Shown here in pieces: positions 17,042 through 26,292 of a stretch of DNA of 64,000 nucleotides (positions are counted from its first letter, which is position 1; every line of letters begins with the position of its first letter). The DNA is from Sphingomonas lycopersici. GTDB taxonomy: Bacteria; Pseudomonadota; Alphaproteobacteria; Sphingomonadales; Sphingomonadaceae. Location: positions 248,001 to 312,000 of the forward strand of contig NZ_JANFAU010000004.1 in assembly GCF_026130605.1 (NCBI RefSeq), read 5' to 3'. The notes under the pieces were generated by a model that saw only the letters and a list, made by a program, of their open reading frames with translations, had not been told where the DNA came from and did not search any database. The position numbers and the translations under genes were made by a program.

Positions 17042-19873
17042 TTGAGTTCGAATCTCGTACGTCTCACGCTCTACGGGATGATCGTAGCAACCGACATTGA
17101 CCTGCGAAGACTCGTCCGGAACCAACTGGGCGAGACGCGGCCTGTCGATCAGGTACTCGCTCCTGATCTGCTCACGAAGGTACGTGACCGGGCTGCGCGC
17201 GACGGCTTGATCGAAGATGTAGACGTCTATGATTATCTTGATTTCCCAGACTCCGTGCAGACGCTTCGGCGGCACAAAGTTGAGCTTGATCAGGATTTGG
17301 CACGATTCATTCAGAAGAACGGGGCCGACCTGGATCGTTTGACTCCGATCCGAAACAGGGTGATGCATGGTCGGCCTCTACAATTCACCGATTTCTCTGT
17401 GGTCGATGATTTTGTTCAGAAAATACGAGGGTCCCGCGCGCGGTGGTTTCCTCAAGTCATCGAGTTTGAGGACCGCATTCGGGAGAACCCGAATTTTGTC
17501 TATTCGCTTGATCTGTCCAGGCTGAGCTCTGTTGCCGACCGTATACCACATAATCTGCCGCTGCCGGACTATGACGAGACAGGTTTTCTTGGGCGTGAGC
17601 AGGAAACTACCGACCTCCTGGCCGCGTGCAAGTCGAACTGGCCAGTAGTGACGGTGGTCGGAGAGGGAGGGTTCGGTAAAACTGCACTAGCATTGAGGGT
17701 TGCCTATGAGCTGCTCGACGACGAAAACTCCGGCTTCGAGGCTATTGTTTGGGCAACAGCCAAGAGGACTGTTCTAACCCTTGATGACATCCGCACGATC
17801 GATGACGCTATCCAGGATTCGTTGGGATTGATCAAATGCGCGGCGTCCGCGCTCGGAGCCTCGACCGACGAGAACGTTGTAATGGACGAGGTGGCGGAAT
17901 ATCTCAACAGCTTCAAAATCCTGCTGATCCTGGACAATCTCGAAACCGTTCTCGACCCGCTTCTCACTCGGTTTATCAGGCGATCTACCGGCAAGAGCAA
18001 AATCCTCGCCACGTCGCGGGTCGGCATTGGAGAGATGAGCTACCCTTTTAAACTGGGCGGCCTGTCGGTTAACGAGGCCGTGCAGCTTCTGCGGACGACG
18101 GCCAAGGTTAGACGAATTGCAGATATTTACAAGGCCAAGACTGAAGTTTTGCGCAGCTATGTTCAGGGCATGAAGCTCAATCCTGGCTTTATAAAATGGT
18201 TTGTGTCCTGTGTACAATGCGGCCGCCAGCCCGATGTCGCAATTACCAATCCCAAAACTTTCTTGGATTTCTGCCTGTCCAACGTCTACGAGCATGTTTC
18301 GTCGGCCGGAAAAGAGATCTGTAAGGCCATGATTGCTGTGCCAGGCCGTCACCCGCTCGCGATGATTTCGTATCTTTCTGGCTTACATGGCGATGATTTG
18401 CAGCAGGCGTTGGCGGCGCTGCAATCAGCCAATCTCGTGGGGATGCACAACGCCCTGACCGGGTCGGGCACGGAGACGGTTTACGAGCTCAACGAGTTAC
18501 CGCGCCTGTATATTCTCAAGAACCATGCGCCGTCTGCGAGTGAGACAACTTTGTTCAGGCAGCGTAAAAAAGATGTCGCTAAGGAATTTCAAAGACTGCA
18601 AGCCGACCGCGGCAATAACAGATATAATCCTCGCAGTATCGCTTGTCGCAACCAGGCGGATGCCATCACGGCTAAGCTGCTCGGAGAGGCTCTCGCAAGA
18701 AGCGCGGCCAATGATTATGAGGAGGCTGTCCGCCTGGTCGGACAGGCGCAAGAACTGGACCGGACATTTTCAGAGGTTTACCGTGTTGAAGCCTGGATTG
18801 AAGCTTATGGCGACCGGCCGGCGGCCGCTGCGGAGGCCTACGACAACGCCCTCGCGATTGAGCCCAACTCAGCGCCGTTGCGTTACTGGTATGGGGGCTT
18901 TCTTCTGCGGGTCTCCGAAGATGCGCATGCGGCCGCAGAGCAGCTACTGATCGCGGAGGCGTTGGACCCCGATTCCCCCGCCATCCTGCTCGAACTGGCA
19001 CGTGTCGAAATGTATCTCGGGCAATATGAGGAGGCGGACGACAGGCTCGAACGTTTGTTGCTAAATGTCACTGCATCGACCCGTCATCGTAGAATGGCCT
19101 ATGATACCTGGCTGCAAGTCAAAATCCGGAGCGCAACGAACGCGCTGGAGGCGGGGCGCTATTCCGACAGCTTGGACGAGGTCCGGGCTGGCTATGATCG
19201 CTTTGTCACCATTCCAGAGGATCTTTATGACGAACGTATTTTCGGGACGATCCGGCGCGGGCTGGGTATCCTAGCACTTTTGTCCGAGAAGCTTTCCGTG
19301 AGCGGGCTACGCCCCGAAGTTGAACGGTGCTACCAAGATATCGAGGGCTTGCGCTTTGACCCCCTCCTGGCAATCCGGCAGTGTTCCCAACCGCGGACTC
19401 CGGTGCAAATCTGCGACGAAACCGATGTCGGCAAAAGTGCCATCGGCGTGATCCATACAGTCAACGTGGCCAAGAGGTTCGGGTTTATCAACTTTGGCGA
19501 TAACAAACGCATATTTTTTCACTTCTCCGAATTTGAGAATGCAATCCTGCACGCGAAGCCTGGAATCAGTGTCGAGTTTCTTATCGAACGCAGAGACGAG
19601 CGAATTTGCGCTGTTCGGGTTCGACCGAGTTCCGATAGCGATGCAGCCGCTCAAACGCGATTGGGTACTGTGAAGGCCGTTTTGACTGACAAGTCTTTCG
19701 GCTTTCTAACGGACGCGAACGGCGGTGACCTCTTCTTTCACCGATCCAATTTGTGTGACGGCTTCACTTTGGAATCGCTCGCGCCAGGTGATCCAGTCTC
19801 TTTTGTCATCGGTCGCAATCACAAAGGTCCGATCGCAACCGAAGTGAAGCCCGCGTTGCATTCGGCAGCCTGA
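17042..19873 (+). CDS. STAND NTPase: HEPN-like, NB-ARC, TPR and two cold-shock domains
   Basis: Large multidomain protein, 943 residues from a TTG start at 17042, which is preceded by GAGGGGGG at good spacing; the ATG at 17000 is in frame but lacks a binding site. The N-terminus has an R-N-x3-H motif (RNRVMHGR, Arg104-His109) like HEPN RNases. Next comes an NB-ARC/STAND ATPase with Walker A GEGGFGKT (207-214), Walker B KILLILDN (292-299) and ATSR (323-326). TPR-like helices cover about 546-676. Two cold-shock domains end the protein (about 801-861 with KRFGFI and IFFHFSEF, and 873-934 with KSFGFL and LFFHRSNL). STAND plus HEPN suggests an abortive-infection sensor-effector; the RNA-binding folds could be the sensor. 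The GC is lower than in neighbouring genes, and the orientation is opposite to the conjugation operon it interrupts. Confidence 0.85.
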   Translation: MSSNLVRLTLYGMIVATDIDLRRLVRNQLGETRPVDQVLAPDLLTKVRDRAARDGLIEDVDVYDYLDFPDSVQTLRRHKVELDQDLARFIQKNGADLDRLTPIRNRVMHGRPLQFTDFSVVDDFVQKIRGSRARWFPQVIEFEDRIRENPNFVYSLDLSRLSSVADRIPHNLPLPDYDETGFLGREQETTDLLAACKSNWPVVTVVGEGGFGKTALALRVAYELLDDENSGFEAIVWATAKRTVLTLDDIRTIDDAIQDSLGLIKCAASALGASTDENVVMDEVAEYLNSFKILLILDNLETVLDPLLTRFIRRSTGKSKILATSRVGIGEMSYPFKLGGLSVNEAVQLLRTTAKVRRIADIYKAKTEVLRSYVQGMKLNPGFIKWFVSCVQCGRQPDVAITNPKTFLDFCLSNVYEHVSSAGKEICKAMIAVPGRHPLAMISYLSGLHGDDLQQALAALQSANLVGMHNALTGSGTETVYELNELPRLYILKNHAPSASETTLFRQRKKDVAKEFQRLQADRGNNRYNPRSIACRNQADAITAKLLGEALARSAANDYEEAVRLVGQAQELDRTFSEVYRVEAWIEAYGDRPAAAAEAYDNALAIEPNSAPLRYWYGGFLLRVSEDAHAAAEQLLIAEALDPDSPAILLELARVEMYLGQYEEADDRLERLLLNVTASTRHRRMAYDTWLQVKIRSATNALEAGRYSDSLDEVRAGYDRFVTIPEDLYDERIFGTIRRGLGILALLSEKLSVSGLRPEVERCYQDIEGLRFDPLLAIRQCSQPRTPVQICDETDVGKSAIGVIHTVNVAKRFGFINFGDNKRIFFHFSEFENAILHAKPGISVEFLIERRDERICAVRVRPSSDSDAAAQTRLGTVKAVLTDKSFGFLTDANGGDLFFHRSNLCDGFTLESLAPGDPVSFVIGRNHKGPIATEVKPALHSAA

Positions 19874-20072
19874 CAGGCCGGATACCTGAAGGCTTAGAAT
19901 GTCCGCTCCTGCCGGAAGCCGATTATTGCCACGGACTAGCGAACGTCGGCTCCCAATTCCCGCAAAAATCCGTGGCGATGACGATGTTCGGTTCAAATCT
20001 TGGTCCGACGGAATCTGAAATTCCGTTACGCGTGAGTACCAGATCGGATAGAAACGTCGCGCTGTGATCGCG

Positions 20073-20492
20073 CTAATCCCCTCCTGACAGGTCGCGTGAA
20101 ATCTCGCGCCGAAGGCGCTGGCCCAACTCCATCCGGCGGCTGAGCGAGTCAACGAACCGCTCCCACCGCTCCTTCCCCATCGCCTGTGCCGATTTGAGCG
20201 CGGTATCGGGTAATGGCATCGTGCTCGTCAGCCAGTGCCGAACAAACAGCGCGAGCGTCTCGTTCGACAATTCGATATTCCATCCGAGCCGATCGAGTTG
20301 CCGCCCAATATGATCGAGGCGCCGGGCGAGCGCGGCCTCGAGCCGCTCAACCCCGTCAGGCGATAGGAAAGACTCCAGCGCCGCCTCGATGATCGCGGTT
20401 TGTGACGCGCGCTTCGACCGGGCATGATCCGCCAGCCGACGGGTAAGGTCGGCGGGCAAACGCACGGAATATTTGATGCGGGCGGCGGTCAC
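20073..20492 (-). CDS. CopG-type ribbon-helix-helix protein
   Basis: Protein of 139 residues with an N-terminal ribbon-helix-helix (IKYSVRLPADLTRRLADHARS followed by SQTAIIEAALESFL) and a helical, charged C-terminus. It is the usual partner directly after traG in these elements. The start overlaps the traG stop as ATGA. It is likely a DNA-binding regulator or relaxosome accessory. Confidence 0.85.
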   Translation of the reverse strand: MTAARIKYSVRLPADLTRRLADHARSKRASQTAIIEAALESFLSPDGVERLEAALARRLDHIGRQLDRLGWNIELSNETLALFVRHWLTSTMPLPDTALKSAQAMGKERWERFVDSLSRRMELGQRLRREISRDLSGGD

Positions 20493-22495
20493 AGCTCGAT
20501 CCCATCATTCGGATCGAGCGCCGCACGCCTAAGCTGATTGGCCTCGTCATCCTGATCCGCTCGGTCGAAATCAAACTCGCCCGCCGGGGCCTTCGGCGGT
20601 TGAACGACTTCCTCGTGTTCGCCGAGCTCGGGTTCGCGGCGGATGCCGGCATTGGCTTCATCGCCCTCTCCTTCCGCCGCTGGCTGTTCTGCGGCCTCCG
20701 ATGCCCCGACCGGAGCTGCCGGAGGCGCTGGCTCGATGTCGGGCGTTTCCGCTACCGGCGATACTGGCACCAGCTCTGACCACGCGTCGCTCGGCACCAC
20801 CGCTCCGTCAACCGCTCGGAGGTCGGGCGGCGCCAGAACCCGCTGCTGAAGCAGCGGATCGGCATAGTATCGCGCCTTGGCCGCCCGAATCGGTGGTAGT
20901 CCCGAGACCATGACGATCTCGTCATTGGCCGGCAGCGTCATGACCTCACCGGGGGTGAGCAGCGGCCGCGCGGTTTCGGTGCGCGACACCATCAGATGCC
21001 CCAGCCAGGGGCTGAGCCGATGCCCGGCGTAATTCTTCATCGCGCGAAGCTCGGTCGCGGTGCCGAGCGCGTCCGAGATCCGCTTGGCGGTACGCTCGTC
21101 GTTGGTCGCGAAGCTCACCCGGACATGACAATTGTCGAGGATCGCATTGTTCTGCCCATAGGCCTTCTCGATCTGGTTGAGGCTCTGGGCGATGAGGAAG
21201 GCCTTGAGGCCATAGCCGGCCATGAAGGCGAGCGCGCTTTCGAAGAAATCGAGGCGGCCGAGCGCGGGAAATTCGTCGAGCATGAGGAGAACGCGGTGCC
21301 GGTTTCCGGCGGGACCGAGCTCTTCAGTCAGCCTCCGGCCGATCTGGTTGAGGATCAAGCGAATGAGCGGCTTGGTCCGACTGATGTCCGATGGCGGCAC
21401 GACGAGATAGAGCGAGGTCGCCTGGCGCCCGTTCACGAGATCTGCAATCCGCCAGTCGCAGCGGCGCGTCACCTGAGCGACCACCGGATCGCGATAAAGG
21501 CCAAGGAACGACATGGCGGTCGAGAGCACGCCCGATCGCTCATTCTCGGACTTGTTGAGCAATTCGCGCGCCGCGGACGCGACCACCGGATGGACGCCGG
21601 CGTCACCAAGGTGAGGCGTCGTCATCATCGCACGCAGCGTCGTCGCGATCGGGCGCCTCGGATCAGAGAGGAAGGCCGCAACCCCGGCGAGCGTCTTGTC
21701 GGGCTCTGCGTAGAGGACATGGAGGATCGCGCCGACGAGGAGCGCGTGGCTGGTCTTTTCCCAATGGTTGCGCTTCTCAAGGCTCCCTTCGGGATCGACC
21801 AACACGTCGGCGACATTCTGCGCGTCGCGCACCTCCCATTCGCCCTTCCTGACCTCGAGCAGCGGATTGTAGGCGGCCGAGGCCGGATTGGTGGGATCGA
21901 ACAGCAGCACTCTGCCGTGCCGCGCCCGGAAACCAGCGGTCAGCTTCCAATTCTCACCCTTGATGTCGTGAATGATGCAGCTTTCCGGCCAGGCGAGGAG
22001 CGTCGGTACGACCAGCCCGACGCCCTTCCCCGACCGGGTCGGTGCGAAACACAGGACATGTTCGGGGCCATCGTGCCGCAGGTAATCGCGCCCAAGGCGG
22101 CCAAGGATGACGCCGGCATCGGCGAAGAGGCCGGCGTCTCGCACCTCCCGGTCGGTCGCCCAATGCGCCGATCCATAGGTCTCGGCCTTTTTCGCCTCAC
22201 GCGCCCGCCAGACCGACATGGCGATCGCGACGACAATCGCGAGAATCCCGCCGGAGGCCGCAATGAAGGCGCCGGTGACAAAGATGTCCGGCGCGTAGGC
22301 ATCATAGGCAAACCACCACCAGAAGAAGGCCGGCGGTGGATAGACCGGCCAGCCGGCGAGCCAGAACCAGGGCGCACCCAGTTCGGGCTGATAGGCGAGC
22401 GCGTGGGCGGTCCATTGCGTCGCGCCCCAGATCGCGCCGAGCACGATGGAGAACACGGTCAGGACCTGGCCCCACAAGATCTTCGTAGCGTTCAT
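20489..22495 (-). CDS. traG: TraG, type IV coupling protein (VirD4-like)
   Basis: Coupling ATPase that brings the relaxase-DNA complex to the channel, 668 residues. Two to three N-terminal membrane segments (about 8-28, 42-60 and 72-95) precede Walker A APTRSGKG (151-158) and Walker B LLMLDEFPALG. The C-terminus is acidic. The start at 22495 has GGAG 8 bases upstream; a longer frame upstream overlaps the relaxase and is rejected. It overlaps copG. Confidence 0.95.
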   Translation of the reverse strand: MNATKILWGQVLTVFSIVLGAIWGATQWTAHALAYQPELGAPWFWLAGWPVYPPPAFFWWWFAYDAYAPDIFVTGAFIAASGGILAIVVAIAMSVWRAREAKKAETYGSAHWATDREVRDAGLFADAGVILGRLGRDYLRHDGPEHVLCFAPTRSGKGVGLVVPTLLAWPESCIIHDIKGENWKLTAGFRARHGRVLLFDPTNPASAAYNPLLEVRKGEWEVRDAQNVADVLVDPEGSLEKRNHWEKTSHALLVGAILHVLYAEPDKTLAGVAAFLSDPRRPIATTLRAMMTTPHLGDAGVHPVVASAARELLNKSENERSGVLSTAMSFLGLYRDPVVAQVTRRCDWRIADLVNGRQATSLYLVVPPSDISRTKPLIRLILNQIGRRLTEELGPAGNRHRVLLMLDEFPALGRLDFFESALAFMAGYGLKAFLIAQSLNQIEKAYGQNNAILDNCHVRVSFATNDERTAKRISDALGTATELRAMKNYAGHRLSPWLGHLMVSRTETARPLLTPGEVMTLPANDEIVMVSGLPPIRAAKARYYADPLLQQRVLAPPDLRAVDGAVVPSDAWSELVPVSPVAETPDIEPAPPAAPVGASEAAEQPAAEGEGDEANAGIRREPELGEHEEVVQPPKAPAGEFDFDRADQDDEANQLRRAALDPNDGIEL

Positions 22496-22526
22496 CGTGG
22501 TGGCTCCGATGCGAGGAATATGCTGG

Positions 22527-24272
22527 TCACAGGCCGAGCCCCCGACCGCGCCCCAACGCCCAGTCGACGCCGCCGCCGGGTCCCATCGTGCCGCTGATCT
22601 GCTGACCGAGATGCTGGTCGAGCGCAGGACGCCACGGCACGAGCTGGAAACCGAGACCATCATCGATCAAGGCGAAGCGCCCCGACGCCAGCGTCACCCG
22701 CTCGCGATAGATGCCGCTCACATAGTCGCCGGGGGCCGACGGACGATGGGGAAGGCCAACGCGCGCGGCGATGGCATCGGTCTCGGCGGCAAGGTCGCGC
22801 GCGCGAAGCGTCTCGATCAGGTTGGGCGAGAAGAGGAACCCCTGCCCCCGCGCCTTCGCCAGCCCTTCGGTCTCGAGATGCCGTGCCCGCGCGTCCATCG
22901 CCTCGCGGATCGCAATGCCGAAGCCGTTCCCGGTCGGGACCGGCTCATGCGCGATGAGCTGCCGATCGAGCCAGGTCGCGCCGGGGGCGGAGACCTGTGC
23001 ATCGAGCGGCAGGTCGGACCGGGTCGCCAGCGACAGGCGCTCGCGGCCGCGGCTGTCCTGCCAGGTTCTCAGTTCGACGATCGCGCCCGGCGCCGCATCG
23101 CCGGTGATTTCGAGGTCGTCGAACGTCACATGATGCAGCCGGCCGTCCGCGCCGTCGATCACGGCATAGGCGGTGCCGGCGAGTTCGTCTGCAAGACCAC
23201 GTTCGACCAGTCGCCCGATCACCGGATCGGCCGGCGCTGCGGGATGGAGCGCGAAGGTTGCCGGGTCGACACCGCGTCCCTCGGCGGACATCGCGCGATG
23301 CATGGTCTTGATGATGTCGCCGCGGACCGAAAGGTCCCGCAGCGCCTGTTCGGCATCGGCGCGCATCGTCCACATCGCTGGTCCTCGGCTATCGGCAAGA
23401 CCCAGCGCCTCGAGCTTCGCGGCGCGCCCGACCAGCAAGCGCCGCATGTCAGGGTCGTCGGCCCCGCCCGGCCTCAGGTCGATGACCCCGGTCACCTCGT
23501 CGGCGAGACGCCCGAGATTGCGGTCGAGGCTGGTCCAGCGCTCGGCATCGACCTCGCGTTCGAGGCTCGAGCGGATGTCATGCTCGCTGCGCGGACCGAG
23601 CTCGATGGTGACCCGTTCCTCAGCCCGGGCGCGCATCCCCTCGCGGATATAATCGCGATCGATGACGAGATCGGCACCGTCGTCAGCGACGCCGCGCACC
23701 AGCACATGGATATGCGGATTGTCGGTATTCCAATGGTCGACCGCGACCCAGTCGAGCCCGGTGCCGAGATCATGCGCCACATCGTCCATCAGTTCGCGGG
23801 TGAAGGCGCGGAGGTCGTCCATCGCGCCGGCGTCCTCGGGGCTCACGATGAACCGGAAATGGTGGCGGTCGTCGGCGCAGCGTCCGGCGAATGTTTCGCC
23901 ATCGGCATGCTCGCTGCGCGCATCGAACAGATCGGCATCGCGTCCGTCACGGGTCACGCCATCGCGCTTGAGATAGCTCATGTGCCGCGCGAGCGGCGCG
24001 GCGCGGAACCGGGCGCCCTTATGGCGAACCACGCGCGCCTTGATCACGACCCGCCGGTTGCCCGCCCGCCCTGTCACCCGAAGCCGCGCGATGCGGCCCC
24101 GCCCCAGTCGCCCGGTGCCGCGGCCGGTGACCGGACCGCGACGAGTATAACCCGCTTTCGCCGCGGCCCGCCTGACCTGACCGGCAAGGCTCTGGCTCTT
24201 GCCGGGGCCGTTCCCGCCGGCATCCCTGCTCCGTCCCGGGCGGATGCGAAAGTCGAGGTCGTCGAAGGTCAT
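22527..24272 (-). CDS. Relaxase/mobilisation nuclease with DUF3363 domain
   Basis: Nicking enzyme that starts transfer at oriT, 581 residues from the ATG at 24272. It has the HUH metal site HWNTDNPHIHVLVRG (His180, His187, His189) and a likely catalytic Tyr100 in ARHMSYLKRDG. The C-terminal part matches the DUF3363 extension found in VirD2-type relaxases of these elements. The N-terminus is very Arg/Gly-rich. It lies 31 bases upstream of traG. Confidence 0.92.
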   Translation of the reverse strand: MTFDDLDFRIRPGRSRDAGGNGPGKSQSLAGQVRRAAAKAGYTRRGPVTGRGTGRLGRGRIARLRVTGRAGNRRVVIKARVVRHKGARFRAAPLARHMSYLKRDGVTRDGRDADLFDARSEHADGETFAGRCADDRHHFRFIVSPEDAGAMDDLRAFTRELMDDVAHDLGTGLDWVAVDHWNTDNPHIHVLVRGVADDGADLVIDRDYIREGMRARAEERVTIELGPRSEHDIRSSLEREVDAERWTSLDRNLGRLADEVTGVIDLRPGGADDPDMRRLLVGRAAKLEALGLADSRGPAMWTMRADAEQALRDLSVRGDIIKTMHRAMSAEGRGVDPATFALHPAAPADPVIGRLVERGLADELAGTAYAVIDGADGRLHHVTFDDLEITGDAAPGAIVELRTWQDSRGRERLSLATRSDLPLDAQVSAPGATWLDRQLIAHEPVPTGNGFGIAIREAMDARARHLETEGLAKARGQGFLFSPNLIETLRARDLAAETDAIAARVGLPHRPSAPGDYVSGIYRERVTLASGRFALIDDGLGFQLVPWRPALDQHLGQQISGTMGPGGGVDWALGRGRGLGL

Positions 24273-24516
24273 ACCCGCACCCAGGAGTAGGGTGCCAGAC
24301 TCAGAAGCGCCGGAAATGCGGCATTCCCGGCAAAATGTGCCAGACGCGGCATTCGCGTGCCCGACAGAATAATTCCAAAAATACAACCACATAAGGGCCG
24401 CCGACTGGCGCCCTTTTTATCTCGCAATCGCTGAACCCCCCTGATTTCACAGCCGTCGCGCTCCCTCATCCCAAGAGACAGCGCCACGGTCGTCACGGTC
24501 GGGTGGCAAAGCTCAA
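24273..24516. repeat. Repeat-rich intergenic region upstream of the relaxase, candidate oriT
   Basis: On the - strand GAATGCCGC occurs twice and TCTGGCAC twice, within about 70 bases before the relaxase start. A further hairpin at 24393-24418 (AAGGGC-GCC arms with one bulge, then TTTTT on the + strand) lies in an AT-rich patch. The position next to the relaxase, with direct and inverted repeats, fits an oriT or an autoregulatory operator. No nic consensus could be assigned with confidence. Confidence 0.4.
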
Positions 24517-25314
24517 TCATCGTCCGGCCCCTTCGGAACGCTCGACAAAGAGACCGAAGCCGCTGCGATCGGCACGCTGAGAATGGGCGGAGACCGTCGG
24601 TTCCCGAGTGCGTTCACCGGCTATCGGCGTACCCGTCGTCGGAAGGACATTGGTCCCGTCGCTGGTGTCCGATCGCCCATCACCGCGCTCGATGAACAGC
24701 GCAGCATTTCGCCAGGTTGGACGATCCGCGGCGGCCGCCGACAACGGCAAGAGCGCAAGTTCACCTCCCGCATCCGGCAGGATTCTGGCGACATAAGTGC
24801 GCGTCTCTGCGGGCAGCGCGCGACCGTCGATAAGGTGGGCGTCGACCCGACCCGGCCCGGCATTATAGGCGGCCAGTGCGGCGGCGAAGTCGCCATAGCG
24901 ATCGACCATCTCCCGCAGATATGCGGTTCCAGCGAGAATGTTCGCACGGACGTCGAACGGGTCGGCACCGAGCGCATATCGCGCACTCAGCGCCGTCCAG
25001 GTCGCCGGCATGATCTGCATCAGGCCGATCGCGCCTTTACGCGAGACGGCGCGCGGATCGCCGGCGCTTTCGGCGCGCATCACCGCTTTGATCCACGCGG
25101 CCGGAACGCCGAAGCGGTGCGATGCTTCAGCGATGTGACCGGCATAAGGATCGCGCGGCATTGGCCGGCCGATGGCCAGGCCCTGCGCCAGCGCGACCGC
25201 CGGCAAGAGGTTCGCGAGCGTAAGGCCTGAAAGCAGATGGAGAGCCATGCGCCGGGCAGCGGAGCGCCGCCCCGACGCAGTCGAATGGCTCGTCGATGGG
25301 CGGCGAGCAGGCAT
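24517..25314 (-). CDS. Lytic transglycosylase (conjugation-associated)
   Basis: Peptidoglycan-opening enzyme, 265 residues from the ATG at 25314, which has AAGGA 8 bases upstream. A basic N-terminus and signal segment (about 23-45) lead to an SLT domain with catalytic Glu82 in MRAESAGDPRAVS, followed by GLMQIMPATW and AAYNAGPGRV. It is the usual VirB1-like partner in these elements. It starts 5 bases after the DUF736 gene. Confidence 0.9.
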   Translation of the reverse strand: MPARRPSTSHSTASGRRSAARRMALHLLSGLTLANLLPAVALAQGLAIGRPMPRDPYAGHIAEASHRFGVPAAWIKAVMRAESAGDPRAVSRKGAIGLMQIMPATWTALSARYALGADPFDVRANILAGTAYLREMVDRYGDFAAALAAYNAGPGRVDAHLIDGRALPAETRTYVARILPDAGGELALLPLSAAAADRPTWRNAALFIERGDGRSDTSDGTNVLPTTGTPIAGERTREPTVSAHSQRADRSGFGLFVERSEGAGR

Positions 25315-25318
25315 CAGC

Positions 25319-25666
25319 TCAATCCTTCGCATCGCGCTTATGCGGGCGGCGCCAATGGAGTGACCATGACGCGCCAGCATCAGCGTTGCGGAACAGGTTT
25401 GCGCGGATCGGATAGGGGAAAGTCGGATCGTCGAGGTCGAGCGCGAGATATTCGCCGGCCCGTTCGCCGGTATGTTTCCAGGCCGCGCCGATCTCGGGGC
25501 CCGTTTCATTGCTCATCGCGTCGAAGACATGGACGCGAAAATCCGGCGCATTCTCCACGTCGGACGGCTCGGCCGCGACGATGATGATGTCCTGGTGCAG
25601 GAGCAACGTTGCGAGATTGCCAATGAAGCCGGCCTCGTCGCGCACGAATTGACCAATTTGCGGCAT
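25319..25666 (-). CDS. DUF736 family protein
   Basis: Protein of 115 residues from MPQIGQF, with an AAAGGA site at normal spacing; an in-frame start at 25756 would overlap traF. The pattern GPEIGAAWKHTGERAGEYLALDLDDPTFPYPIRANLF is characteristic of DUF736. First of three DUF736 copies in the element. Function unknown. Confidence 0.82.
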   Translation of the reverse strand: MPQIGQFVRDEAGFIGNLATLLLHQDIIIVAAEPSDVENAPDFRVHVFDAMSNETGPEIGAAWKHTGERAGEYLALDLDDPTFPYPIRANLFRNADAGASWSLHWRRPHKRDAKD

Positions 25667-25734
25667 GTCAGCGTCCTTTGCGGTGGCGTTGGGAATGTCA
25701 TCGGCGGTCACCGCGCCCGCCGATGCGAGCGCGA

Positions 25735-26292
25735 TCAGCGCGGCGATGCGCGCCATTCGAAGCGACCGTCGGCATGTTCATCAGTCCACAGCGGCGCCGC
25801 GCGCCCGATGATCTGGCGGCTGGGGATCGGCCCGAAATAACGGCCGTCGAAACTGTCGCGGGCGCCCCGATTGAGCAGAAAGACCTCGCCCGCGGCGAGG
25901 CGCCGACAGCCCTGCCAGACCGGCAGCGCGCGCCCGGCGCGATCACGCGGCAAGGTGGCGGCAACAGCCATGCTGTCGATGGTGACGATGGAGCCGGAAC
26001 GGCAGATCCGCTGCCCGGCAACGCCGGCGACGTGCTTCAGCAGCGGGACGCCGACCGCGAGATAATCGCGGCGCACGAGGAAGGTCGCGAGCGGTTCGGG
26101 CGGCGTGACCGCGACAAAGTCCAAGCGTCTGATCGGCCCGCCGGCATGGATCGCGTAAAGGCCGATCGGCGCGCTGGCGCTGGCATTCCAGATGAAGCGC
26201 GGCCGCGATGGCAATGCGGCATCCGCGATGAAAAGCATCGCGAACACCGGGCCTCCGAGAACGGCCGCGATGCGACATGTCCGGCGCGTCAT
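25735..26292 (-). CDS. traF: TraF-type S26 signal peptidase
   Basis: Membrane-bound serine peptidase that in RP4 cyclises the TrbC pilin, 185 residues. It has one N-terminal membrane segment, the Ser40 motif (SASAPIGLY) and the general base Lys86 (PLLKHVAGVAGQ). The start at 26292 overlaps the DUF2840 stop as ATGA. Its probable substrate is the trbC product of this element. Confidence 0.9.
   Translation of the reverse strand: MTRRTCRIAAVLGGPVFAMLFIADAALPSRPRFIWNASASAPIGLYAIHAGGPIRRLDFVAVTPPEPLATFLVRRDYLAVGVPLLKHVAGVAGQRICRSGSIVTIDSMAVAATLPRDRAGRALPVWQGCRRLAAGEVFLLNRGARDSFDGRYFGPIPSRQIIGRAAPLWTDEHADGRFEWRASPR

Noticed and set aside
20996-24290. Two long + strand frames opposite traG and the relaxase
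   Set aside because: Low-complexity, Arg/Gly/Asp-rich translations without domains, exactly antisense to well-supported genes.
24393-24418. Hairpin plus T-run as an intrinsic terminator on the + strand
   Set aside because: No + strand transcript is expected here; kept only as part of the oriT-like region.
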